A stretch of 64,000 nt of DNA, taken from NCBI RefSeq assembly GCF_001729765.1, contig NZ_CP017181.1:806001-870000 (forward strand), given 5' to 3'. Below the pieces are notes generated by a model, which made no database searches, had not been told where the DNA came from, and saw only the letters and a program-made list of their open reading frames with translations. Positions 1 through 13,338 of this stretch are shown in pieces (position 1 is the first letter of the stretch; each line of letters starts with the position of its first letter). Made by a program: the position numbers and the translations under genes. Origin of the DNA: Enterobacter kobei. GTDB taxonomy: Bacteria; Pseudomonadota; Gammaproteobacteria; Enterobacterales; Enterobacteriaceae.

Positions 1-1241
1 CGCCGCGTATGCCGCGTAACTTCCAGCAGTTCTTTGGTGACAACTCACCGTTCTGCCAGGACGGTTCGCCATTCCAGAGTTCCCCGTTCTGTCAGGGCGG
101 TGGTGCAGGGGATGACAGCCAGGGCGGCGGCCAGCAACAGAAATTCATGGCGCTTGGCTCGGGAGTCATTATCGATGCAGCGAAAGGCTACGTCGTGACC
201 AACAACCACGTGGTTGATAACGCGAACAGCATTAAGGTTCAGCTGAGCGATGGCCGTAAGTTCGACGCAAAAGTGGTCGGCAAAGACCCGCGTTCCGATA
301 TTGCGCTGATCCAGATTCAGGATCCGAAAAACCTGACGGCGATTAAAATTGCCGACTCTGATGCGCTGCGCGTAGGTGACTACACCGTGGCTATCGGTAA
401 CCCGTTCGGTCTGGGCGAAACCGTGACCTCAGGTATCGTCTCTGCGCTGGGCCGTAGCGGCCTGAACGCAGAGAACTATGAAAACTTTATTCAGACGGAT
501 GCGGCCATCAACCGCGGTAACTCCGGCGGTGCGCTGGTGAACCTGAACGGCGAGCTGATCGGTATTAACACCGCGATCCTGGCGCCGGACGGCGGCAACA
601 TCGGGATCGGTTTTGCTATCCCGAGCAACATGGTGAAAAACCTGACCGCGCAGATGGTGCAGTACGGCCAGGTGAAACGCGGCGAGCTGGGCATTTTGGG
701 CACCGAGCTGAACTCTGAGCTGGCAAAAGCGATGAAAGTGGATGCCCAGCGCGGCGCGTTCGTCAGCCAGGTGATGCCGAACTCCTCTGCTGCGAAAGCA
801 GGGATTAAAGCGGGTGACGTGATCACCTCCCTGAACGGTAAGCCGATCAGCAGCTTTGCAGCCCTGCGTGCGGAAGTCGGCTCTATGCCGATTGGCAGCA
901 AAGTGACCCTCGGTCTGCTGCGTGACGGTAAGCCGGTCAACGTGAGCCTGGAGCTGCAGCAGAGCAGCCAGAATCAGGTTGATTCCAGCACCATCTTCAG
1001 CGGTATTGAAGGCGCTGAGATGAGCAATAAGGGCGCAGACAAAGGTGTGGTAGTGAATAACGTGAAGGCGAATTCACCTGCTGCCCGTATCGGCCTGAAA
1101 AAAGGGGATGTGATCATGGGCGCTAACCAGCAGCCGGTGAAAAACATCGCTGAACTGCGCAAAATTCTCGACAGCAAACCGTCCGTGCTGGCGTTGAATA
1201 TTCAGCGTGGTGATACCTCTATCTACCTGCTGATGCAGTAA
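1..1241 (+). CDS. degP: Periplasmic serine protease/chaperone DegP (5' end missing)
   Basis: DegP (HtrA) degrades and refolds damaged proteins in the periplasm and belongs to the sigma-E envelope stress response. The reading frame is open from the left edge, so the signal peptide and roughly the first 60 residues lie outside the window; the ATG at position 9 is internal. Counting from that Met, the catalytic triad is His67 (TNNHVVDN), Asp97 (RSDIALI) and Ser172 (RGNSGGAL), with the same 30 and 75 residue spacings as E. coli His105/Asp135/Ser210. Two cysteines at 16 and 28 lie in the LA loop, as in E. coli. Two PDZ domains follow, at about residues 220-315 and 325-405. A hairpin terminator follows the stop. 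Confidence 0.97.
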   Translation, partial: PRMPRNFQQFFGDNSPFCQDGSPFQSSPFCQGGGAGDDSQGGGQQQKFMALGSGVIIDAAKGYVVTNNHVVDNANSIKVQLSDGRKFDAKVVGKDPRSDIALIQIQDPKNLTAIKIADSDALRVGDYTVAIGNPFGLGETVTSGIVSALGRSGLNAENYENFIQTDAAINRGNSGGALVNLNGELIGINTAILAPDGGNIGIGFAIPSNMVKNLTAQMVQYGQVKRGELGILGTELNSELAKAMKVDAQRGAFVSQVMPNSSAAKAGIKAGDVITSLNGKPISSFAALRAEVGSMPIGSKVTLGLLRDGKPVNVSLELQQSSQNQVDSSTIFSGIEGAEMSNKGADKGVVVNNVKANSPAARIGLKKGDVIMGANQQPVKNIAELRKILDSKPSVLALNIQRGDTSIYLLMQ

Positions 1242-1248
1242 TCCTCTT

Positions 1249-1278
1249 AAGCCCCTGTACGCAGGGGCTTTCTTGTTT
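1249..1278 (+). terminator. Rho-independent terminator after degP
   Basis: An inverted repeat AAGCCCCTG / CAGGGGCTT with a four-base loop begins 8 bases after the degP stop and is followed by a T-rich run (TTCTTGTTT). Confidence 0.8.
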
Positions 1279-1387
1279 CTGTGACTTTTCCCACAACTCC
1301 ATACTTCTTCCGCTCTCTTTGTGCATTCGCACAATGCAGCCGTCACTGAACTTCCCTATGCTTGAGCTCTGCTCAGAGGAGGGTGAC

Positions 1388-1414
1388 ATGGCTGGCTAGC
1401 ATCTTGATACCAAA
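1388..1414 (+). other. cdaR: Usual start of cdaR interrupted by an in-frame amber codon
   Basis: A strong ribosome binding site (GAGGAGGGTGAC) precedes ATG 1388. The frame then reads Met-Ala-Gly-stop (TAG at 1397-1399)-His-Leu-Asp-Thr-Lys before the Met at 1415. E. coli CdaR begins Met-Ala-Gly-Trp-His-Leu-Asp-Thr-Lys-Met, so the codon that is TGG there is TAG here. The rest of the gene is intact. Either translation restarts at 1415, 16 bases past the stop, or this base is a sequencing error or a recent mutation. Confidence 0.75.
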
Positions 1415-2545
1415 ATGGCGCAGGATATTGTGGCGCGCACGATGCGCATCATTGATACCAACATCAATGTAATGGATGCCCGTGGGCGCATTATTGGTAG
1501 TGGCGATCGTGAGCGTATTGGTGAATTGCACGAAGGCGCGCTTTTGGTGCTCTCTCAGGGGCGTGTGGTTGATATCGACGATGCGGTTGCGAAACACCTG
1601 CACGGCGTGCGTCAGGGCATCAATTTACCGCTGCGCCTTGAAGGCGAGATTGTGGGGGTTATCGGCCTGACCGGCGAGCCGGAGTCCCTGCGTAAATATG
1701 GCGAGTTGGTCTGTATGACGGCGGAAATGATGCTGGAGCAGTCGCGCCTGATGCATCTGCTCGCCCAGGACAGCCGCCTGCGCGAAGAGCTGGTGATGAA
1801 CCTTATTCAGGCGGAAGAGCTTACGCCTGCACTCAGTGAATGGGCGCAGCGCCTGGGGATCGACCTCAATCAGCCGCGCGTGGTGGCGGTGATCGAGGTC
1901 GATAGCGGTCAGCTTGGCGTAGACAGCGCGATGGCCGAACTGCAGCAGCTGCAAAATGCGCTAACGACACCGGAACGCGATAACCTGGTGGCGATAGTCT
2001 CGCTGACGGAAATGGTGGTGCTCAAACCCGCGCTCAATCCGTTTGGCCGCTGGGATGCCGAAGATCATCGTCGTCGCGTGGAACTGCTGATTTCCCGGAT
2101 GCAGGAGAACGGTCAGCTGCGTTTTCGCGTTGCGCTCGGCAATTACTTTTCCGGGCCGGGCAGTATTGCCCGCTCCTGGCGCACCGCGCGCACCACCATG
2201 ATGGTGGGTAAGCAGCGGATGCCGGAGAGCCGCAGTTATTTCTATCAGGACCTGATGCTGCCGGTGCTGCTCGACAGCCTGCGTGGCGGCTGGCAGGCCA
2301 ACGAGCTGGCGCGGCCCTTAGCGCGCCTGAAAGCGATGGACAACAACGGCCTGCTGCGCCGGACGCTGCAGGCGTGGTTCCGCCATAACGTGCAGCCGCT
2401 GGCGACGTCGAAGGCGTTGTTTATTCATCGCAATACGCTGGAGTACCGGCTTAACCGGATTTCGGAGCTAACGGGGCTGGATCTGGGGAATTTTGACGAC
2501 AGGCTGCTGCTGTATGTGGCGTTGCAGCTGGATGAGCAGAGATGA
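1415..2545 (+). CDS. cdaR: Carbohydrate diacid regulator CdaR (start shifted by a nonsense codon)
   Basis: CdaR is a transcription activator that in E. coli turns on genes for uptake and breakdown of D-glucarate, D-galactarate and D-glycerate. From Met 1415 the protein has 376 residues against 385 in E. coli: an N-terminal sugar-diacid recognition domain (about 1-135), a middle GGDEF-like region, and a C-terminal PucR-type helix-turn-helix (about 310-370, with RNTLEYRLNRI). The extra nine N-terminal residues of the E. coli protein are encoded at 1388-1414 but contain a TAG at codon 4. The Met at 1415 has no clear ribosome binding site, so expression may rely on reinitiation or be low. The gene is monocistronic. 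Confidence 0.9.
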   Translation: MAQDIVARTMRIIDTNINVMDARGRIIGSGDRERIGELHEGALLVLSQGRVVDIDDAVAKHLHGVRQGINLPLRLEGEIVGVIGLTGEPESLRKYGELVCMTAEMMLEQSRLMHLLAQDSRLREELVMNLIQAEELTPALSEWAQRLGIDLNQPRVVAVIEVDSGQLGVDSAMAELQQLQNALTTPERDNLVAIVSLTEMVVLKPALNPFGRWDAEDHRRRVELLISRMQENGQLRFRVALGNYFSGPGSIARSWRTARTTMMVGKQRMPESRSYFYQDLMLPVLLDSLRGGWQANELARPLARLKAMDNNGLLRRTLQAWFRHNVQPLATSKALFIHRNTLEYRLNRISELTGLDLGNFDDRLLLYVALQLDEQR

Positions 2546-2560
2546 CTGAGTGCGGTCTGG

Positions 2561-2597
2561 TGCCCTCACCCCATCCCTCTCCCACGGGGAGAGGGCG
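2561..2597. repeat. Short palindromic intergenic repeat
   Basis: A sequence of the type GCCCTCACCCCATCCCTCTC lies just after cdaR. Within it, CCCTCTCCC (2575-2583) and GGGAGAGGG (2587-2595) form a perfect nine-pair stem with a three-base loop. Similar CCCTCACCCC-plus-hairpin units occur between genes in many enterobacteria, as I recall; the family assignment is from memory. Confidence 0.55.
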
Positions 2598-2606
2598 CAA
2601 ACATTA

Positions 2607-2640
2607 AAAACGGCAATCAGGGACTGCCGTTTTGCTTTTA
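2607..2640. terminator. Bidirectional terminator between cdaR and yaeH
   Basis: AAAACGGCA (2607-2615) pairs with TGCCGTTTT (2625-2633), with A-rich and T-rich flanks on both sides, between two convergent genes. It overlaps the stop codon of yaeH. Confidence 0.75.
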
Positions 2641-3024
2641 TTTCCGAGTTAACTTCTCAAGATCCGCTTCAATCTCGCTGATCTTATTGGTAACAACGCT
2701 TTCAAGGTGACGCAGATCGTCAAGGATCTTACGCTTGAGATCGACTTCAGTGCGGTCGCGCTGACAAATCTGATCGAGTTCATCGATCACATAGCGCAGG
2801 TTAGGGCTGATTTCCTGAACTTCTTTGTACCCCTGGCCTACGCCGTCCGCGACGACGGTCTTACGCTGGCGTGGATATTTAAACTTCACGCTTTTGGCGA
2901 AAAACTCGCCTTTATCCTTGTGAAAATAAATTTTTAAGATGTCGTTGTTGGCTTCCTGGCGGAGGCTGTAACGATCAATTTCATCAGGATTGGTAATGCC
3001 CAGACTTTTCAGATTATCGTACAT
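2638..3024 (-). CDS. yaeH: UPF0325/DUF3461 family protein YaeH
   Basis: A 128-residue protein recognised as YaeH, a conserved enterobacterial protein of unknown biochemical role. It is soluble, rich in charged residues, has no signal peptide, and its last 45 residues look like a helical, coiled-coil-prone segment (heptad-like leucines from [13 protein letters not shown] onward). It is transcribed alone, convergent to cdaR and sharing a terminator with it. No function can be assigned from sequence. Confidence 0.93.
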   Translation of the reverse strand: MYDNLKSLGITNPDEIDRYSLRQEANNDILKIYFHKDKGEFFAKSVKFKYPRQRKTVVADGVGQGYKEVQEISPNLRYVIDELDQICQRDRTEVDLKRKILDDLRHLESVVTNKISEIEADLEKLTRK

Positions 3025-3345
3025 AGCGGTACCCTTATCTCAACATAACCTTTGAATAATTAATGAAAAAATTCCTTTTTGCCACCCTCGGGTTCAAAAA
3101 AAGCGGGGTCGATCCTGATTACATTTCACTGACATTACCGAGCAGGGAAAATAAATTGCTCCCACTCGTTTATTGTTGTTTTTAACGACCACGTCAAGCG
3201 GAAATCAACGTAATAAGGTAATCATTTCTCTCAACGTTAATGCAGCATCGTGAGAGTCGTGAGAAAAGGCGAGCGAGACGGTATTCAAAGCCGGGGAATT
3301 CAGGCAAAGTTATCGCACGAAAGCGTAGGCTACGGGGATAATGAC
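3025..3345. other. Intergenic region between divergent yaeH and an unknown gene
   Basis: This 321-base stretch must hold the promoters of yaeH (leftward) and of the gene at 3346 (rightward). It is AT-rich near 3050-3240. I see no convincing long palindrome, RNA gene or small open frame with a ribosome binding site. Confidence 0.5.
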
Positions 3346-3978
3346 ATGTCAGGACGCATTGATTATCAAATTGAAAAATATAGCTTTGGTGCCGTAGAGG
3401 AGAACCAAAGACTCACGCATCAGTGGGCAGAAGTCGCCGCCGAATGCCGCCAGCTTCAGGCGGGGGCGGAGGAGCGTTTACGCATTGCCTTGCTCAACGT
3501 GGATTATGTCACCAGCTTCGAACTGCCATTTCGGCTGATACTGACCCGCACCCCGCAGCTAATCGCCGGGCTGCGCGATGAGTTTCAGCTAAACCAGAAG
3601 AACGTCATCTTCAACGGCAAGCGCTTTGGCTGCGTTTACAGCCTGAAGGGCGATCTGGATGCGATCCCCGACGCTTTTCAATACCGCATGACCACCCGCA
3701 TTCGACGGGTCGATCCCACCGGGCTTACGGCGGAGCCATTCCGGCAGATTGCCAGAGAGGTCAAAGCGCCGCGTGAGCGACTGAAGCTGGCGCTGGAATC
3801 GGGTCTGGCTGTGACTGCGCTTGACGGGCTTTTCTGGTTGGGGAGCCAGCGTATGGCGGCGGATATTGCAGGGTTGAGAAGAAAGGGAATGGCAATCGTG
3901 ACTGCGGAAACGGACATCTTTGATGATTACACCGGGACGCACAGGCGGGTCCCGGTGTATCAACGGGTCAGCGATTAG
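3346..3978 (+). CDS. Unrecognised 210-residue protein with a possible C-terminal winged helix
   Basis: I do not recognise this gene. It occupies the place of yaeI in E. coli. I chose ATG 3346 because GGGGAT lies eight bases upstream; the frame is open further upstream but without a good initiation site. The product is soluble and charged with no signal peptide or membrane segment. Residues from about 136 to 205 ([20 protein letters not shown] through VPVYQR) resemble a small helix-turn-helix plus wing seen in some phage-associated proteins; this is only a pattern impression. Its TAG stop overlaps the TAA stop of convergent dapD by two bases (coding ends at 3978 versus 3975), with no terminator between them. 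Confidence 0.7.
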   Translation: MSGRIDYQIEKYSFGAVEENQRLTHQWAEVAAECRQLQAGAEERLRIALLNVDYVTSFELPFRLILTRTPQLIAGLRDEFQLNQKNVIFNGKRFGCVYSLKGDLDAIPDAFQYRMTTRIRRVDPTGLTAEPFRQIAREVKAPRERLKLALESGLAVTALDGLFWLGSQRMAADIAGLRRKGMAIVTAETDIFDDYTGTHRRVPVYQRVSD

Positions 3979-4799
3979 TCGATGGTGCGCAGCAGTTCGT
4001 TGATACCGACTTTACCGCGGGTTTTCGCATCCACTTTCTTCACGATAACGGCACAGTACAGGCTGTATTTGCCATCTTTCGACGGCAGGTTACCGGAAAC
4101 GACCACGGAACCCGCCGGAACGCGGCCGTAGTGAACTTCGCCGGTTTCGCGATCGTAAATACGGGTGCTCTGGCCGATGTAAACGCCCATGGAGATCACG
4201 GAACCCTCTTCCACGATCACGCCTTCAACCACTTCTGAACGCGCGCCGATAAAGCAGTTGTCTTCGATGATGGTTGGGTTAGCCTGCAGTGGCTCCAGAA
4301 CACCACCGATGCCCACGCCGCCGGACAGGTGAACGTTTTTACCGATCTGTGCACAGGAACCGACGGTAGCCCAGGTATCCACCATGGTACCTTCGTCAAC
4401 GTAGGCACCGATGTTCACGTAGGATGGCATCAGCACGGTGTTGCGTGCGATGAACGCGCCCTGACGCACTGCCGCAGGCGGCACCACGCGGAAGCCTTCT
4501 TTCTGAAAACGCGCTTCGTCGTAATCAGCGAATTTCATTGGGACTTTATCGAAGTAGCGGCTTTCTGCTCCGTCGATAACCTGGTTATCGTTGATACGGA
4601 AAGAGAGCAGCACCGCTTTCTTCAGCCATTGATGAGTAACCCACTGACCGTCGATTTTTTCTGCCACGCGCAGCGCGCCGGAATCCAGCAGGGAAATCAC
4701 CTGGTTTACCGCTTCACGGGTTACGGTATCCACATTTGCCGGGGTAATCTCGGCGCGACGCTCAAAAGCGGACTCAATAACGTTCTGTAACTGCTGCAT
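3975..4799 (-). CDS. dapD: 2,3,4,5-tetrahydropyridine-2,6-dicarboxylate N-succinyltransferase
   Basis: DapD transfers a succinyl group from succinyl-CoA to tetrahydrodipicolinate in the diaminopimelate/lysine pathway, supplying peptidoglycan and lysine. It has 274 residues, the usual length. An N-terminal helical domain (about 1-100) precedes a left-handed beta helix built of hexapeptide repeats (about 105-240, for example [20 protein letters not shown]). The enzyme acts as a cytoplasmic trimer. It lies 32 bases downstream of glnD on the same strand, so the two may be co-transcribed, as in E. coli. Confidence 0.98.
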   Translation of the reverse strand: MQQLQNVIESAFERRAEITPANVDTVTREAVNQVISLLDSGALRVAEKIDGQWVTHQWLKKAVLLSFRINDNQVIDGAESRYFDKVPMKFADYDEARFQKEGFRVVPPAAVRQGAFIARNTVLMPSYVNIGAYVDEGTMVDTWATVGSCAQIGKNVHLSGGVGIGGVLEPLQANPTIIEDNCFIGARSEVVEGVIVEEGSVISMGVYIGQSTRIYDRETGEVHYGRVPAGSVVVSGNLPSKDGKYSLYCAVIVKKVDAKTRGKVGINELLRTID

Positions 4800-4831
4800 T
4801 GTTTACTCTTTCCATTTCACTAAAAAACACG

Positions 4832-8364
<3,533 letters not shown>

Positions 8365-8485
8365 GTAATCTGTCCATCGGTGTCGTTTTTTTCGACAATA
8401 CTAGTCTAAGTGTCGTCAATGGTATCAGTCAGGCACGCTCCGTGCCAAATTGAGAATCATTAACAGCACACTCCGCCAACAACTG

Positions 8486-8515
8486 TTGGTTTCTGGTCGT
8501 GTTTTGTGGTATAAA
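8486..8515 (+). promoter_or_regulatory. rpsB promoter with GC-rich discriminator
   Basis: TTGGTT (8486-8491), an 18-base spacer and TATAAA (8510-8515) are followed directly by GCGCGCC. A GC-rich stretch between the -10 and the start point is typical of promoters under stringent (ppGpp/DksA) control. The start would be near 8522. Confidence 0.65.
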
Positions 8516-8521
8516 GCGCGC

Positions 8522-9411
<890 letters not shown>

Positions 9412-9446
9412 TAAGGTTTTACCCCTTATTAGTACCGTGTATGAAT

Positions 9447-9472
9447 AGGGGCCCATTACCGGCCCCTTTTTT
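9447..9472 (+). terminator. Attenuator between rpsB and tsf
   Basis: GGGGCC (9448-9453) and GGCCCC (9461-9466) form a GC stem followed by six T residues. In E. coli a partial terminator at this place lowers tsf expression relative to rpsB; the same role is likely here. Confidence 0.8.
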
Positions 9473-9528
9473 CAATTTACACTGTTTGGCCCCCGGCCGG
9501 GCAGTTCACATCTCCCGAGGATTTAAGA

Positions 9529-10380
9529 ATGGCTGAAATTACCGCATCCCTGGTAAAAGAGCTGCGCGAGCGTACTGGCGCAGGCATGATGGATTGCAAA
9601 AAAGCGCTGACTGAAGCGAACGGCGACATCGAGCTGGCAATCGAAAACATGCGTAAATCCGGTGCGATCAAAGCAGCTAAAAAAGCAGGCAACGTTGCTG
9701 CTGACGGCGTGATCATCACCAAAATCGACGGCAACTACGGCATCATTCTGGAAGTTAACTGCCAGACTGACTTCGTTGCTAAAGATGGCGGTTTCCAGGC
9801 ATTTGCGAACAAAGTTCTGGACGCAGCGGTTGCTGGCAAAATCACTGACGTTGAAGTTCTGAAAGCACAGTTCGAAGAAGAACGTGTTGCGCTGGTTGCT
9901 AAAATCGGTGAGAACATCAACATCCGTCGCGTTTCTTCTCTGGAAGGCGACGTTCTGGGCTCTTACCAGCACGGTGCACGTATCGGTGTTCTGGTTGCGG
10001 CTAAAGGCGCTGACGAAGAGCTGGTTAAACAGCTGGCTATGCACATCGCTGCAAGCAAACCAGAATTCGTTAAGCCAGAAGACGTGTCTGCTGAAGTGGT
10101 AGAAAAAGAGTACCAGGTTCAGCTGGACATCGCGATGCAGTCTGGTAAGCCAAAAGAAATCGCAGAGAAAATGGTTGAAGGCCGCATGAAGAAATTCACC
10201 GGCGAAGTTTCTCTGACTGGCCAGCCTTTCGTTATGGATCCAAGCAAGTCTGTTGCTCAGCTGCTGAAAGAGCACAACGCTGACGTAACTGGCTTCATCC
10301 GCTTCGAAGTGGGCGAAGGCATCGAGAAAGTTGAGACTGACTTCGCAGCAGAAGTTGCTGCAATGTCCAAGCAGTCTTAA
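9529..10380 (+). CDS. tsf: Translation elongation factor Ts
   Basis: EF-Ts exchanges GDP for GTP on EF-Tu. The 283 residues match the family length. The N-terminal domain (1-55, [20 protein letters not shown]) is followed by the core, with the nucleotide-exchange motif TDFVAKD at 80-86, then the dimerisation and C-terminal modules. The start ATG follows CGAGGA. It is co-transcribed with rpsB through a partial terminator and ends at its own terminator. Confidence 0.99.
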   Translation: MAEITASLVKELRERTGAGMMDCKKALTEANGDIELAIENMRKSGAIKAAKKAGNVAADGVIITKIDGNYGIILEVNCQTDFVAKDGGFQAFANKVLDAAVAGKITDVEVLKAQFEEERVALVAKIGENINIRRVSSLEGDVLGSYQHGARIGVLVAAKGADEELVKQLAMHIAASKPEFVKPEDVSAEVVEKEYQVQLDIAMQSGKPKEIAEKMVEGRMKKFTGEVSLTGQPFVMDPSKSVAQLLKEHNADVTGFIRFEVGEGIEKVETDFAAEVAAMSKQS

Positions 10381-10390
10381 TGATTGAAAA

Positions 10391-10418
10391 GGAGCCGCCT
10401 GAGGGCGGCTTCTTTTTG
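10391..10418 (+). terminator. Rho-independent terminator after tsf
   Basis: AGCCGCC (10393-10399) and GGCGGCT (10404-10410) form a stem with a four-base loop, followed by TCTTTTT. Confidence 0.85.
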
Positions 10419-10530
10419 TCACCCGTCATATGAAATCAGACAGGCTCCAGTATCGCTGTGCTGATTTGCGGCATATCATGTCGCCAGAATTAACTCCCAT
10501 CTTAATCGTTGACAGTCTCAGGAAAGAAAC

Positions 10531-11256
10531 ATGGCTACCAATGCAAAACCCGTGTACAAACGCATTCTGCTTAAGCTGAGTGGCGAAGCGCTGCAGGGAT
10601 CGGAAGGCTTCGGTATTGACGCAAGCATCCTTGATCGCATGGCACAGGAAATCAAAGAACTGGTCGAACTGGGTATCCAGGTTGGCGTGGTCATTGGCGG
10701 TGGCAACCTTTTCCGTGGTGCTGGTCTGGCGAAAGCGGGGATGAACCGCGTTGTGGGCGACCACATGGGTATGCTGGCAACCGTCATGAATGGCCTGGCG
10801 ATGCGTGATGCGCTCCACCGCGCCTATGTGAATGCCCGCCTGATGTCCGCGATTCCACTCAATGGCGTATGCGATAATTACAGCTGGGCAGAGGCGATCA
10901 GCCTGCTGCGCAACAACCGCGTGGTGATCCTCTCCGCCGGTACGGGTAACCCGTTCTTTACGACCGATTCCGCTGCCTGCCTGCGCGGTATTGAGATCGA
11001 AGCCGATGTGGTACTGAAAGCGACCAAGGTAGACGGCGTGTTTACTGCCGACCCGGCAAAAGATCCTTCCGCCACCATGTACGATCAGCTGAGCTACGGC
11101 GAAGTGCTGGAAAAAGAGCTGAAAGTGATGGATCTTGCCGCCTTCACGCTGGCTCGCGACCACAAACTGCCGATCCGTGTCTTCAACATGAATAAGCCAG
11201 GCGCACTGCGTCGCGTGGTCATGGGCGAAAAAGAAGGCACTTTGATCACGGAATAA
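10531..11256 (+). CDS. pyrH: UMP kinase
   Basis: PyrH phosphorylates UMP to UDP, feeding all pyrimidine nucleotides, and also takes part in pyrimidine-dependent control of carAB in E. coli. The 241-residue hexameric enzyme belongs to the amino acid kinase fold: KLSGEALQG near residue 14, GGGNLFRG near 57 and the ATP-site loop with TNPFFTTDS near 145 are visible. It lies between terminators of tsf and the pyrH-frr hairpins, so it is probably expressed alone. Confidence 0.98.
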   Translation: MATNAKPVYKRILLKLSGEALQGSEGFGIDASILDRMAQEIKELVELGIQVGVVIGGGNLFRGAGLAKAGMNRVVGDHMGMLATVMNGLAMRDALHRAYVNARLMSAIPLNGVCDNYSWAEAISLLRNNRVVILSAGTGNPFFTTDSAACLRGIEIEADVVLKATKVDGVFTADPAKDPSATMYDQLSYGEVLEKELKVMDLAAFTLARDHKLPIRVFNMNKPGALRRVVMGEKEGTLITE

Positions 11257-11278
11257 TTTCCGTCGGCGATAAATACAG

Positions 11279-11314
11279 GTAAGATTCCGCTTTATTTTGT
11301 AGTGGTATCTTACC
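11279..11314 (+). other. Stem-loop between pyrH and frr
   Basis: GGTAAGAT (11279-11286) pairs with ATCTTACC (11307-11314) around a 20-base loop, 20 bases after the pyrH stop. It lacks a T-run, so it is more likely an mRNA-stabilising or processing structure than a terminator. Confidence 0.5.
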
Positions 11315-11331
11315 CGGGCGCGCCTTTGGCG

Positions 11332-11358
11332 TTGTCATGAATTAAACGCGACTATACT
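11332..11358 (+). promoter_or_regulatory. Possible frr promoter
   Basis: TTGTCA (11332-11337) and TATACT (11353-11358) are close to consensus but separated by only 15 bases, shorter than usual. The position, about 65 bases upstream of frr, fits an independent frr promoter. Confidence 0.45.
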
Positions 11359-11423
11359 TAGCACACCTGTAGCGCTGTGCTGGCGGATAGTCTGCCTGAG
11401 ACAAGTTTTCAAGGATTCGTAAC

Positions 11424-11981
11424 GTGATTAACGACATCAGAAAAGATGCTGAAGTACGCATGGAAAAATGCGTAGAAGCGTTCAAAACCCAAATCAGCAA
11501 AATCCGTACTGGCCGTGCTTCCCCAAGCCTGCTGGATGGCATCATCGTGGAATACTACGGTACGCCAACCCCTCTGCGTCAGCTGGCGAGCGTGACGGTA
11601 GAAGATACCCGTACGCTGAAAATCAACGTGTTCGATCGCTCTATGAGCCCGGCAGTTGAGAAAGCGATCATGGCCTCTGACCTCGGTCTGAACCCAAGCT
11701 CTGCCGGTTCTGATATCCGCGTTCCACTGCCTCCACTGACGGAAGAGCGTCGTAAAGATCTGATCAAAGTGGTGCGTGGCGAAGCTGAGCAGGGTCGCGT
11801 ATCCGTGCGTAACGTTCGCCGCGATGCGAACGATAAAGTGAAAGCACTGCTGAAAGAAAAAGAGATCAGTGAAGATGACGATCGTCGTTCTCAGGACGAC
11901 ATTCAGAAAATGACCGACGCAGCGATCAAGAAAATTGATGCGGCGCTGGCAGATAAAGAAGCGGAACTGATGCAGTTCTGA
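11424..11981 (+). CDS. frr: Ribosome recycling factor
   Basis: RRF splits post-termination ribosomes together with EF-G. The 185 residues match the family length, with the two-part structure of a three-helix bundle (about 1-30 and 105-185) and a small beta domain (31-104). The start codon is GTG at 11424, preceded by AAGGA, as in E. coli. It carries its own likely promoter and ends at a hairpin at 12001. Confidence 0.98.
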   Translation: MINDIRKDAEVRMEKCVEAFKTQISKIRTGRASPSLLDGIIVEYYGTPTPLRQLASVTVEDTRTLKINVFDRSMSPAVEKAIMASDLGLNPSSAGSDIRVPLPPLTEERRKDLIKVVRGEAEQGRVSVRNVRRDANDKVKALLKEKEISEDDDRRSQDDIQKMTDAAIKKIDAALADKEAELMQF

Positions 11982-11999
11982 TTTCTGTCGTACACTGAT

Positions 12000-12048
12000 A
12001 AACGCCGTTCAGAGGGACTTCGGGTCTTGCTGGCGGCGTTTTGCTTTT
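12000..12048 (+). terminator. Terminator after frr
   Basis: AACGCCG (12001-12007) pairs with CGGCGTT (12034-12040) around a structured loop, followed by TTGCTTTT. It lies just upstream of dxr. Confidence 0.65.
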
Positions 12049-12076
12049 ATCTGGTCTAACTTTTTTCGGGCATCCC

Positions 12077-13276
12077 ATGAAGCATTTAACTCTCCTTGGC
12101 TCAACCGGCTCTATCGGTTGCAGTACTCTCGACGTCGTCCGCCACAATCCTGAACATTATACCGTGACCGCGCTGGTCGCCGGTAAGAACGTGCAGCGCA
12201 TGGTCGAGCAGTGCCTGGAGTTTATGCCACGTTATGCGGTGATGGATGACGATGAGAGCGCGCGTCAGTTGAAAACTCTGCTGCTTGAGAAGGGCAGTCG
12301 AACCGAGGTGCTGAGTGGGTCGCAGGCGGCCTGCGACATGGCGGCGCTGGATGAAGTTGACCTGGTCATGGCGGCCATTGTCGGTGCGGCCGGGTTGTTG
12401 CCGACGCTTGCGGCAATAGATGCGGGTAAAGATGTTCTGCTGGCCAACAAAGAGTCGCTGGTGACCTGCGGACGCCTGTTTATGGACGCGGTGAAGCAGC
12501 GCGGGGCGCGTCTTTTGCCGGTCGACAGCGAGCACAACGCCATTTTTCAGAGTTTACCGCAACCTTTTCAACAGAACCTGGGGTACGCTGACCTGGAGCA
12601 GAATGGCGTCGTGTCGATTCTGCTTACCGGGTCTGGTGGCCCGTTCCGTGAAACGCCACTGTCTGAACTGAGCGCAATGACGCCGGATCAGGCGTGTCGT
12701 CATCCGAACTGGTCAATGGGGCGTAAAATCTCCGTTGACTCCGCCACCATGATGAACAAAGGTCTGGAATACATTGAAGCTCGCTGGCTGTTTAATGCGT
12801 CAGCGAAACAGATGGAAGTTCTGATTCACCCGCAATCGGTCATTCACTCGATGGTGCGCTATCAGGATGGCAGCGTGCTGGCACAGCTGGGCGAGCCGGA
12901 TATGCGTACGCCCATCGCCCATACAATGGCGTGGCCAAACCGGGTGAAATCGGGCGTGAAGCCGCTTGATTTTTGTAAGCTAAGTTCCCTGACGTTCAGT
13001 GAACCCGATTACGATCGCTATCCTTGTCTGAAGCTTGCGATGAATGCCTTCGACCAGGGACAGGCGGCGACGACGGCACTGAATGCAGCCAACGAAATTA
13101 CCGTTGACGCATTTCTGCATCAGCAAATCCGCTTTACCGATATCGCAACGTTGAATTTATCGGTACTGGAAATAATGGATTTGCGTGAGCCTCAAAGTGT
13201 GGAAGAGGTGCTGGCGGTCGATGCTGCTGCACGTGATATTGCGCGTAAACAGGTGAGCCGCCTCGCAAGCTGGTGA
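12077..13276 (+). CDS. dxr: 1-deoxy-D-xylulose 5-phosphate reductoisomerase
   Basis: Dxr converts DXP to 2-C-methyl-D-erythritol 4-phosphate with NADPH, the committed step of the MEP isoprenoid pathway and the fosmidomycin target. I start at ATG 12077 ([14 protein letters not shown]), giving 399 residues; an in-frame ATG at 12041 lies in the frr terminator and is unlikely. The NADPH loop GSTGSIG is at 8-14, with the metal and substrate segment [13 protein letters not shown] and the flexible-loop region [20 protein letters not shown] in the centre. It feeds uppS downstream with isoprenoid precursors. Confidence 0.98.
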   Translation: MKHLTLLGSTGSIGCSTLDVVRHNPEHYTVTALVAGKNVQRMVEQCLEFMPRYAVMDDDESARQLKTLLLEKGSRTEVLSGSQAACDMAALDEVDLVMAAIVGAAGLLPTLAAIDAGKDVLLANKESLVTCGRLFMDAVKQRGARLLPVDSEHNAIFQSLPQPFQQNLGYADLEQNGVVSILLTGSGGPFRETPLSELSAMTPDQACRHPNWSMGRKISVDSATMMNKGLEYIEARWLFNASAKQMEVLIHPQSVIHSMVRYQDGSVLAQLGEPDMRTPIAHTMAWPNRVKSGVKPLDFCKLSSLTFSEPDYDRYPCLKLAMNAFDQGQAATTALNAANEITVDAFLHQQIRFTDIATLNLSVLEIMDLREPQSVEEVLAVDAAARDIARKQVSRLASW

Positions 13277-13303
13277 TAAAGCAAGCACTAGTCGTCGTGC
13301 TAT

Positions 13304-13332
13304 TTGTTAGCTTTGGGCTTCAGTGATATAGT
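13304..13332 (+). promoter_or_regulatory. Strong predicted promoter between dxr and uppS
   Basis: TTGTTA (13304-13309), exactly 17 bases, then TATAGT (13327-13332). The start would be near 13339. It reads toward uppS but meets a terminator hairpin 40 bases on. Confidence 0.6.
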
Positions 13333-13338
13333 CTGCGC

